Below, piece after piece: positions 47,760 through 56,487 of a DNA stretch of 64,000 nucleotides. Source of the DNA: Parietichytrium sp. I65-24A (lineage: Eukaryota; Sar; Bigyra; Thraustochytrida; Thraustochytriidae); contig BLSF01000010.1 in NCBI GenBank assembly GCA_012862575.1, positions 1-64,000 of the forward strand, read 5' to 3'. The translations under genes and the position numbers were made by a program. Position 1 is the first letter of the stretch. Each line of letters opens with the position of its first letter. A model generated the notes under the pieces. It saw nothing but the letters and a program-made list of their open reading frames with translations. It was not told the origin of the DNA and did not search any database.

Positions 47760-48635
47760 TTATCTCTTGCCAACAATTGCTGATGTTTGCCGCAATAGCT
47801 GTTGAAGACGCTTTTTCTCTTCAGGGGACTGCTCTTCTTCCTTGTCATCAGGATCGTCATCGGAATCATCATCCGAGTCGTCATCGGAATCATCATCGCT
47901 CTGCTGGATAGACTTGATGCTCGCTCGTTTGGACCCCGTTGGCTTTGGGGCGCGGGCCGGGTTTGCCTTCACGCTATCCTCGTCGCTGGACTCTTCCTCT
48001 TCGCTCTCATCGACTTCGTCCAGACCACTGTAACTAACTATCTTGGACGAGGCCTTCTTGTCGAGATTCTGCTTTGTGCCCTCTGCGGGCTCTTGATGCG
48101 AGTAAAATTTATTCGAATCTTTAGTTCCCCGAAACGAGGTACCAGAGGTCAAAACTTTTGAGACATCCGAAGATTTCTTTTCTTCCTTCTCCGAGGTCGC
48201 GTCCGATGGAGCAGAGTTGACTTCTGCCCCCTGAGCATCGAGCGCAGAGGAGACCTCGGCATTGGTCACGGCTGATGATCTGCGGGACGACCAAGGCCGC
48301 AAGTTTCGTGACGAGCGGTCCATGTCCTGTGCTTGCGGAGTGGCTTGTATAATTCGCTGTTTGGCATCTTCAAATTCGTCCTCGTTGAGCACACCTTCCT
48401 TTAGAAACTCTTCCAACCTTTGAATCTGCTCCTCGCTCGAGAGCTGTTTGATACCAGTGTTATGCGAGAAAACCCACTCCGGTAGCTGCAAATCCGCTTC
48501 TTCGGAAGGCTGGCCGCCGCTATACAGCCGCCCAGAGATGCGCACGCCAGGCTCTTTTGACTTGTAAAACTTCATTCTCTCCATGTCCGCCGGCGTCAGC
48601 CGGCTCTGTGCCGGCTCATCACAGCACCATGACAT
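47760..48635 (-). CDS. SHOCT-like protein with acidic Ser/Asp repeat tail
   Basis: From the ATG at 48635 the product is 291 residues; the longer frame begins at TTG. The N-terminus (MSWCCDEPAQ) has a Cys pair and no signal peptide. Residues ~64-96 (EEQIQRLEEFLKEGVLNEDEFEDAKQRII) fit the SHOCT motif, a short helical pair found in many oligomerising proteins. The rest is low complexity: Ser/Ala-rich, then acidic blocks (ESEEEESSDEDS) and a tandem SDDDSDDDSDDD array, ending with a basic helix (EEKKRLQQLLRQTSAIVGKR). Probably nuclear or cytosolic, disordered, and a target of casein kinase 2 (inference). Function unknown. Confidence 0.65.
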   Translation of the reverse strand: MSWCCDEPAQSRLTPADMERMKFYKSKEPGVRISGRLYSGGQPSEEADLQLPEWVFSHNTGIKQLSSEEQIQRLEEFLKEGVLNEDEFEDAKQRIIQATPQAQDMDRSSRNLRPWSSRRSSAVTNAEVSSALDAQGAEVNSAPSDATSEKEEKKSSDVSKVLTSGTSFRGTKDSNKFYSHQEPAEGTKQNLDKKASSKIVSYSGLDEVDESEEEESSDEDSVKANPARAPKPTGSKRASIKSIQQSDDDSDDDSDDDSDDDPDDKEEEQSPEEKKRLQQLLRQTSAIVGKR

Positions 48636-49386
48636 TCTACTCGCCCCGGCCCACGAGCCACACAGGCCTTCCAATCAAAGTCTGCCAACGCGGCTGAGCC
48701 CGAAGCCCAGCTCAGTTGCGCACCAACAGCACGACGCCACCAGCACCCTTTCAAACGCTCTCAAAGCGATGCCGCAAACCGTCCTGTGCAAGTCCCTTCC
48801 ACGCTGCTGCTGATATTCCTGCTGCTGATAATGCTTATTATGCTTATGCTGATGCCCTCTTGCTGCACACGACCGCTCCTTTGACTGAGTACTCAGTGCC
48901 CTACTGCCACACGCCGTCACTCCAGCTCGCACAAGCTCACAAGTTCACCAAATGACCTGCTCTCCGAACGTCGAACGTGTATTTCTTTCCAACTTGGCTC
49001 TGCTCCCTCTCTCTCTGTCTCTGACTCTGTCTGTCTCTCTCTCGTTTGCTCAGCTCTTCCTCTCTCTCTCTGTGTCTCTCGCGTAGCTGGTATACTACAG
49101 GTGGCTTCCGCTCGCGGAGTCTATTGAATTGGGTATATGCGCTGCTAATGCTCATGTTCCAACCACTAATGCTGGTTAGAGGTGTTTATGTCGCATAAGC
49201 TTTTGAGGTACTTGGTGTTGGTGTTAGTAGCGTGTTTGCTTCTTGTTTGCCTCGGATTTCTTCCTGACTTTTGATGTTTGTTCTTTTCTGGACTCGAGAA
49301 TGTGAATGAGGTTGTTTGTCATCACAGTCAATTTGAACTTTGAGAGGACCACAGTATAGTATCTTTGCCTTCTGCTCATGGGAGGC

Positions 49387-49420
<34 letters not shown>

Positions 49421-49421
49421 C
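49387..49421 (+). repeat. (TTG)n microsatellite
   Basis: About eleven uninterrupted TTG units; a second such tract lies at 19171-19198. Confidence 0.9.
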
Positions 49422-52400
49422 CTTTCGAACTTTGCGAACGATTTCGATCTAGAGTCACCTACGCCCACACGATAGCGCTTCGGGTAGTAGCTGTGTACAC
49501 TTTTGTGCTACCGTATCGAGTATACCGCTTGTACTAAACGAGCGATAGGAACAGAACGAAATTGCGGTCGGATACAGCTCACTAGGCTAATCCACTAACC
49601 ACCCTCCAGGGACACACTATTCACTGCCAAACATTAGCCCCTTCTACCATCCACCACATCACCCAGCCGCTAAGACCCACCCACCTTTTGATACCTATTA
49701 CTGTAGAAGCGACGCACGAGCGACGGTACTAAACTATACTGTAACAACACCCTTGTAGTGCACACCCCACCGAAGGCGCTCCTAAGGGGTTTGTAAGTGA
49801 GACTAGGATGCGCATGGAGTGGATGGCATTTCCCTAATCGCTCTCTTTCTGAGCTGTCCTTGCCTGCCAACTTGCGAGGAGAGCTTTGTTTTGACGCGTT
49901 TTGACATTGACATTTGACATTTGACATTGGACAAGAGCAGATTGTGACAGATGTTTTAAAACAAGTAGACATCTGAATTCTGAGATTAAATAGGCTCTTA
50001 TTTATGGAAATGAAAATGTCGGTCGACGCAAAACAGTGGCCGAAGATGCAAGCAAGTTGATGCAGCCAATGCACGCACACACATCCAATGCACAGCCAAT
50101 GCGAAGGCGTGACTGACTGCGAGTCCAAGCCGTCCAAGGTGACGTGGATCGATGCATCTCGAGCACAAAATTTAGGCCAGTACCGGTACTCACTGTCAGT
50201 ACCGCTTGCTTCTCTTGCCTAGCCTTCATGCATTGCTTCTCTTTGCCGAGCTTTCATGCATTCATCGTCGCAGAGTGACGTTCAGCTTCCGAGGGAGGAA
50301 AGGCGCAACAACGCATGGCAGGTTGGAACAGGTCGTTGTAGTACTGTCCGTACGATTTGTGCCACTAGCTAGAAAGCTCGTGGAAGTGGAAGACTGCAGG
50401 CCGGAGAGGCCTTCATTCCTTGTGAGACCAACGCGGCGAAATTGTCCACAATGGACCATTTACACGTTTACAATGTACTGGCATGCACCGTCCGTCCTCT
50501 GTGCACTCTATGCCTCTGTGCACCCTGTCCGTCGAGAGTACTGGCGAGAAAAGAAGTGGACGTTGACTCTGCGCAACTCACGAAAACCTGCCAATTTGCA
50601 GCAGCTTGAAGCGGGTCTCGGAGTCCATGAACGCTAGACCACTCCCCTCAATGGGCACTGCTTTGCCGCTCGATAGAGATTGGAGATTGGAAGCGAGTCG
50701 AGTGGGTCAAAGCGGCAAAGTTAGTGGCTTGTTGCTTTGCATTTGAGATTCTTGCTTTTAAAGCAGGGGCAGAATCTAAGGCAACGGCTGTTTCGGAATC
50801 GTCGCCACACCGGAACTCGCTCATTGCCAGATTGTGATCGCTCAAGTTTGCTCTACCTTGCTTGTGCTTTGACGGGCCTGGCTCTCAGTGTTGAGGAATG
50901 GATCGGAACGAAAACTCAGCTACCAAGGTAGCAGGTGCACACATTCTCTATTAAGTAGCAAACCGGGCGAAACTTGTCTGCTAATGCTTTGGAACAAGTC
51001 AAGCTTATGGCAAGGTTACACGGAGACTGTTTTTGGCGAACTTTTCTGCCTGTGGAAGCAATTCGAACGTTGGGACTACAGATATGGATTGTATTTTGAA
51101 GCAATATTTTTGCTCATATCGTTGGTTCTCGCGTTCTTCAACTTGAACAACCAACGACCAGACAACAAGCAAAACAAGAACAAATTAAAACCATAGGCGG
51201 TCGAAACGATGCTGACAGTCAGTACTCGAGTGCTGTGTATCGGTACCAGCGACATTCACATTGCAAGCGCACTCGTGCGGCTAATTGTTTTCGGAGAAAC
51301 GCCAATTTCGCCACGTGAGACACGATGTATTACATCGGTTGTTTCGCGAAACTTTCCTGCAAAATGGAAGACGGAGGAGCCGCAGTGACGCAGTGCGGGC
51401 TTGGCTTCTTCAAAAAGAGAGTTTGGAAGAATATCTCCAATCTAGGAGCTGTTTCTCAGACTACGATGGGGCCCTCCGCTCTCGCGAGGTGGATGGACTA
51501 CACAATTTTCAACGGTTGAAGTGCCTGCCAGGAGGCAACTTGGCTTCGAGTCAGCTTTGGAGAGAAATTGCACAGCATGTCCCGCGCGTGGAAGCTGTGT
51601 TTGTTTGAGCATTGGTTTGGTGCGAGCTTCGGCATAACCACATTTGCAGTAGTCTCAGCACGAATGTTGTCTCGACTCGCCACGAGCACAGCACTCACAT
51701 TCAGTTTGAGCCGAAATAATTATTGGTGCGGTGACTTGGTATCGAGACCATGAGTGCGCACCACTTGCACATGTGCCAGCCAATCCATTTGCGAAAGCGA
51801 CCGTGGACGTGAAGATTCCCTTCACTTACAGTTCGCAGGAGCTTTCCCGTCGAGAGAGTGCAACCACCCGCACCAAGTGGTCGACCCGTTCCTTAACAGT
51901 AGGCTGAAATCAACAGAGCCTGAAAGGGAAGACAAGCTGGAAGACATCAACTTTCTTACAGCAAGTTGATTCTTTAGTCTAACATTTAAACTTCTTCTAA
52001 ATCCGCGCCTTCAAGCTGATGCTGCCAGTCGGCCACCGCGACGTCCGACTAACATATGTGGAGCACTACTACTCCCCGATTCCAACTCTTCGCATCTGCG
52101 ACCACGACCGTCGTCAGCGTCTTCAGCGTCACCAGGCCCTAGACTGGGAAAGTAAAGAGGTGGAAGATGCTGCAACCATTTTTGCAACGCGCCAAGCGAA
52201 TTGTCACGGGGAGTCTCCAGCATCCAGAAACTCAGAATTTCAGAATTCAGAAAATAGCAGAGCGTCACTGTTTCCTCGTCGAGACAGCGCAAGTGTCGGA
52301 CCAGACGGACAATTGATGCGCTGCATCACATCACTGCGTTGGTCCGAGTGTTCTGTGATGCTTGTCTGTTCCATCTGTTTCAGCTGTTACAACTCGAGAT

Positions 52401-53082
52401 GGGACCTTTGATGGTATGTCGGCCAAGCAAGGATGGGCCTCGGAGCGTAGCACTCTTGACGAACGAAATGACAGCAAACCAGAGTCGTCCAAGCACCAAC
52501 AGGGCCAACTCAACTCTCCCTCCACGAAGGACAGCACGGGGTTATTCACAGTCAATCGAAATAAATCCAAATTTGGCCTGCTAGTAGAGCACGTCTTCAG
52601 GGACGAACTAAGAAAACAAAACAAAACGAGAGAAGAGAGATGAAGAGAGAGAAGAGATGGTTGTTGCGGAGCACCTCCTTCTCCGAGACTTTTCTCCGAG
52701 TCACCATCACCTATCTTTCGGATGCAAAGAAATGCAAAGAAGGCAAATCGTCTAGCTAAGAGGATAGGAAGATGCGTTCCCAACGTTCCGGGAAACACCT
52801 CGTCGCCACGTAGAGGAAAGGCTAGAGGTACCCTGCTCTTCGTAGTGTGAAGTGTCGGGGGAGTGCAATGCGTGTGGACGTCGCACCCCGTCACAGCTTG
52901 AAACTTGCTCAAAAATCTTTTGAAAGATTGACTGACAGGCTGACTGTGAATCTCTACCGGTATTGTCTGTTGTCTCCTGAAATAGATCGGGCCATGTACT
53001 TCTTGCAAGTCCCGATCCAAAAGGAGTGTGTGCAAGCAGACGCGTCAAGCTGCGGGATGGCACTTCTTTCCACGCCGTCTCA

Positions 53083-53118
53083 ATGTTCTTGATGTTCTTG
53101 ATGTTCTCGATGTTCTCG
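53083..53118. repeat. 9-bp tandem repeat (ATGTTCTTG)4
   Basis: Two copies of ATGTTCTTG followed by two of ATGTTCTCG. No supported gene reads through it. Confidence 0.9.
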
Positions 53119-53753
53119 AGATGGCGTGTGTGGCGTGGCAAGAAATAGATGACTGTCAAAATTGAGAAACCGAATCGCCAGGAATCATTCTTCCTGCATC
53201 GCAATTTGCAACCTTCTTCAGCTCAACCCACCAGCTTTTCGAAAGCGGGGCAACGGTGTGCTACACGAATACCTGTTGTGAGCACCCGTCCTCAATCTCT
53301 CCAGGGCCAAGCACTGCGTCTTGGTGTGCGACGGCCTTGGATATCCTTGGATCAATAAGCACATGCCCTCTTCAATTCAGGCCACGAACGCTACAACGCA
53401 CGAGACGTTCGGAAAACGCGTTCAGAGGTCCCACGGATCTTGTTGCGCTGAAAGTCAGACACTGGTTCGCGTGGCTTGCAAGCTTTGCTGATGCGCCGCT
53501 CTCCAGCAAATCAAGTAGAGATAGATAGAACAAAGGATAAAAAGAAAGAAAGATACACAGATAGAAAGATCGATGACTCTAGCGTGACGTAAGTGACACG
53601 GGACAGTTCTGCGTTACACCTGTTACACCACGTTGACAAAGGTGAATCACAGAGAAAAAGGACCTGTTTCATTTGGTTCTTTAATAAACATGCTGCAAAC
53701 CCGAAACTGCGAACGACGAATCGCTGGAAGCAAAGTCATTTCAAACGTCAATA

Positions 53754-54593
53754 ATGGTAGAGATGAGCGCAGTTCTCTATTCCATCCTCGTTTTGGCAGC
53801 AGGGGCGCAAGCTCTGCAACAAGGACTCGCACCTGTGCCGGTTCACGCGCGCTTCCGGATTCGCGTCAACAGTTCCACATTTGAGGGTCAAGGATTGATT
53901 TACCCAGATCAGAACAATTCACACGTCGATGGGGGAGACTTTGTGCAGATCGTGTTTGACGAGGACGACAACGAGCACACGGTCAAAAAACACATGGAGA
54001 CGACAATTGCTGTGGAGAATTGGACCCTGCTGTATACGCCCCCAAAGGCTCTGCGGGAGCCCTCGCCGTCAGCTCTTCATCGCGTCTTTGCCTCGTTGGC
54101 GATAGGTATCATGTTCCCTCTGAGTGTGACCTTTGAGGCCGTGGGCCATCCTTCTTGGATGATCGTGCATCGAATTTTGACGGCGCTCGCGATGTTGCTA
54201 TTGCTGGCTGCATTCGCAGTCAGTGTCGGGCTGAACGAGTTTGGCTCCAGGAGCTTGACCACACTAGACCATTACCTCCTGAGTATAGCTCTGATACTCG
54301 TTGCTTTCAACAAGCCATTTTCCCATGCGGGAACAAAAGTATGCAGGAGTGCCCGCAAATCACAGCTGTTGCGTTTCTGTGACAGTGACGGAGCGCCAGT
54401 AGCGGCCACTGTCTTTGGCTCGCTTGTTACCCACATTGGAGCACAGCTGATTGGACAAGATGAATCTTTAAACGAGCCCCATTACAGTGCGACCGGGTGG
54501 TTGCTAGTTGGGGCCGGAGCCGGTCTTTGCTTGCTTGGCTTGGCGCTTAAAATCATACTGGACGGTTCCGATTTGGACGAACGGACACGGTGA
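53754..54593 (+). CDS. Cytochrome b561-like membrane protein with small N-terminal ectodomain
   Basis: 279 residues, ATG start. Signal peptide ~1-20 (AVLYSILVLAAGAQA). Residues ~22-105 are a short luminal or extracellular domain with two Asn-glycosylation sites (NSS, NNS) and acidic stretches. Then come about five hydrophobic segments (~110-125, 138-158, 172-186, 214-230, 246-268). Histidines at the start or within helices (ALHRVFASLAIG, MIVHRILTALAM, TLDHYLLSIAL, SLVTHIGAQL) and the FPLS turn resemble the b561 core, in which four His bind two haems and move electrons from ascorbate or NADH across a membrane. The match is to pattern, not to a strong motif, so the family call is moderate. It faces the RCC1-like gene, 268 bp between stops. 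Confidence 0.6.
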   Translation: MVEMSAVLYSILVLAAGAQALQQGLAPVPVHARFRIRVNSSTFEGQGLIYPDQNNSHVDGGDFVQIVFDEDDNEHTVKKHMETTIAVENWTLLYTPPKALREPSPSALHRVFASLAIGIMFPLSVTFEAVGHPSWMIVHRILTALAMLLLLAAFAVSVGLNEFGSRSLTTLDHYLLSIALILVAFNKPFSHAGTKVCRSARKSQLLRFCDSDGAPVAATVFGSLVTHIGAQLIGQDESLNEPHYSATGWLLVGAGAGLCLLGLALKIILDGSDLDERTR

Positions 54594-54861
54594 GCAGAAC
54601 TTTCCGTGTAGTGCAAACTGCCGCGCAGCTCTTTCATTGCGCAAAGTCAGCTAGCTCTAGCGCTGTAGAGATTCTGGGCTTGTAAATGTGTTGACAAGAA
54701 GTGTATTTGCTTCAAGGAGTGAGCATTAGACGTTCAAAGTAAAATTGCTTCATGATGGCTGGCAATATAATATAGCATGTATATATACAAGAGGATTTGT
54801 TCTACGTTTTGTCCTGCGAATGCAAACACATTTATTTTTGCGCTGACCGTTCAGGAAGGGC

Positions 54862-56487
54862 TCAAAACAAAGCTAAAACTGCGGCAAGACCCACGCCAAG
54901 CAATGGCGCCAATATCGTACTGGCGCCGGATGTGGTGTTCTCCTCTGCTGTGGTCGACTTCAAGGTTGGAGCTGTCGTAGGTGCCGCGGTCGGAGCGCTT
55001 GTCAGCTCGCGTGCGCAGTCTAAAGAGCCGTCATCTGTATGATAGCCCCAAGTCACCACTGTGCCATCCGTCTTGATGGCAGCAAAGTCAAACGCAGCAG
55101 GAATGATACGCTCCACGCCGCTTGCCAGAAGAGACGACACGGATTCGATGGACCCGCCAGCTTCTGCGCTGCCCCATGCTACCACTGATCCGTCTTCCTT
55201 GAGCGCTGCAAAGGCATATTGGTTGGCAACAATTTCAGAAACTCCGGAAGCTAGAAGAGTTGCGACTGCCGAGGTGTCTGCGCCTTTCGAGGAGTCCCCC
55301 CATGCAACTACGGAACCGTCCTCTTTTAGTGCTGCATAGGCAAGCATCGCCGGCACCACCTTGCTAACGTCCGAAGTGACAGAGGTACTCGACGAACCTA
55401 AACTGCCGCCTGAGGAAGACTCCCCCCACGACACCACTGAGCCATCGTCCTTGAGTGCAGCAAAGGACTTGGTGTTGACGTACAAGGTCTTTACGCCGCT
55501 GCTCAATAGAGTACTGACGGAGGAGTAGTCGCCGCCGTGATTTTCATCGCCCCAAGCGACGACAGAGCCGTCGCTCTTCAGCGCTGCGAATGCTCTCGAA
55601 TTGGAAAAAATCTCCGAAACCCCAGTGGCTAGCAAAGTGCTGACAGAGCTGGAATCTCCGCCGTAAGTTTCATGGCCCCACGTCACAACAGAGTTATCGT
55701 TTTTCAGTGCTGCGAATGCTTCTGGGGTAGCATAAACGGAGCTGACTCCACTTGTGAGCAACGTGCTCACAGAGCTAAGATCGCCACCCTTTTCCGAGTC
55801 TCCCCATGCCACCACTGAGCCATCATTCTTTACAGCAGCAAATGCGTACTTGTTGGGGAACACCTGTGTCACTCCGCTGGACAGCAGCGTGCTAGAGGAG
55901 CCAAGGCTTCCACCTTTGGAGGAATCCCCCCAGACGACGACCGAGCCGTCATCCTTGACTGCAGCGAAAGCGAACTCCGCTGGGACAATGTCAACGACGC
56001 CGCTTGTCAGCGACGCGGCAGAGCTTCCCACAGAGCCTCCATCGCCACCCCATGACACCACAGAGCCATCATCTTTGAGCGCAGCGAAAGCCCACTTGTT
56101 AGTGAAGAGTTTCTTCACCCCGCTCGAGACCAGCGTTGCTTGATCTCCAATGTCGCCGCCATTGAACGGATTTCCCCATGCCACAACGGACCCGTCATCT
56201 TTCAAAGCGGCAAAGGCCAGGTACCCCGGCAGCAGAGACTGTACACCGCTGCGCAGATCTGCTGCTGCATCGTCGAGGTCACCTCCGCTTTTCTCGTCGC
56301 CCCAAGCGACCACTGACCCATCGGGCTTGAGTGCCGCGAACGCCAGGTCGGCAGCCAGCACCTGGGAGTCCGTGCACATCCCGTAGTCCAGTGCGGCATT
56401 CGCCGCGTCCAGCAAGACCAGCTGGCCCATGCACGCTGCAGCCGCAGCCCCTGCCACCGACCTCTTCATGCTGCTCCACGTCGCCAT
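54862..56487 (-). CDS. Secreted or GPI-anchored protein of eleven RCC1-like 42-residue repeats
   Basis: The computed frame starts at GTG 56538; the first ATG is at 56487, and the next at 56469 gives the better signal peptide (MKRSVAGAAAAACMGQLVLLDAANA). After it come eleven near-identical ~42-residue repeats of the form AFAALKDDGSVVAWGDSSKGGSLSSVSTLLSSGVxxVxxNxx, related to RCC1/BNR-like propeller blades and found in tandem in algae and bacteria. After the last repeat there is a short stalk (TSAPTAAPTTAPT) and a hydrophobic C-terminus (APLLGVGLAAVLALF), fitting a GPI-anchor signal or single membrane helix. It is likely a cell-surface propeller or solenoid protein; the ligand is unknown. The repeats have diverged little, suggesting recent expansion or concerted evolution. 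Confidence 0.85.
   Translation of the reverse strand: MATWSSMKRSVAGAAAAACMGQLVLLDAANAALDYGMCTDSQVLAADLAFAALKPDGSVVAWGDEKSGGDLDDAAADLRSGVQSLLPGYLAFAALKDDGSVVAWGNPFNGGDIGDQATLVSSGVKKLFTNKWAFAALKDDGSVVSWGGDGGSVGSSAASLTSGVVDIVPAEFAFAAVKDDGSVVVWGDSSKGGSLGSSSTLLSSGVTQVFPNKYAFAAVKNDGSVVAWGDSEKGGDLSSVSTLLTSGVSSVYATPEAFAALKNDNSVVTWGHETYGGDSSSVSTLLATGVSEIFSNSRAFAALKSDGSVVAWGDENHGGDYSSVSTLLSSGVKTLYVNTKSFAALKDDGSVVSWGESSSGGSLGSSSTSVTSDVSKVVPAMLAYAALKEDGSVVAWGDSSKGADTSAVATLLASGVSEIVANQYAFAALKEDGSVVAWGSAEAGGSIESVSSLLASGVERIIPAAFDFAAIKTDGTVVTWGYHTDDGSLDCARELTSAPTAAPTTAPTLKSTTAEENTTSGASTILAPLLGVGLAAVLALF

Larger units (their letters stand above)
48636..53753. other. 5.1-kb gene-poor region
   Basis: No ORF here carries a recognisable domain; the longest (234 codons, minus, 52331-53035) is Ser/Leu-rich without features. 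Visible elements: perfect palindrome ACTGAGTACTCAGT at 48884-48897; CT tract 49005-49082 (purine on the SHOCT gene strand); (TTG)n 49387-49421; a C-rich block ~49580-49700; GACATTT triplication ~49905-49930; GTACCGGTACTCACTGTCAGTACCG near 50178; CAGTCAGTACTCGAG near 51217; a 9-bp repeat 53083-53118; and a purine tract 53518-53568 upstream of the b561-like gene. It could hold noncoding RNA genes or decayed sequence I cannot identify. Confidence 0.5.

Noticed and set aside
50206-50637. 143-codon plus ORF
   Set aside because: No domain, starts within GTACC/TCAGTACC repeat-rich spacer, and similar-sized frames occur by chance.
52331-53035. 234-codon minus ORF
   Set aside because: Low-complexity Ser/Leu/Pro sequence, contains part of a gap with microsatellites, no recognisable domain or biased codon use.
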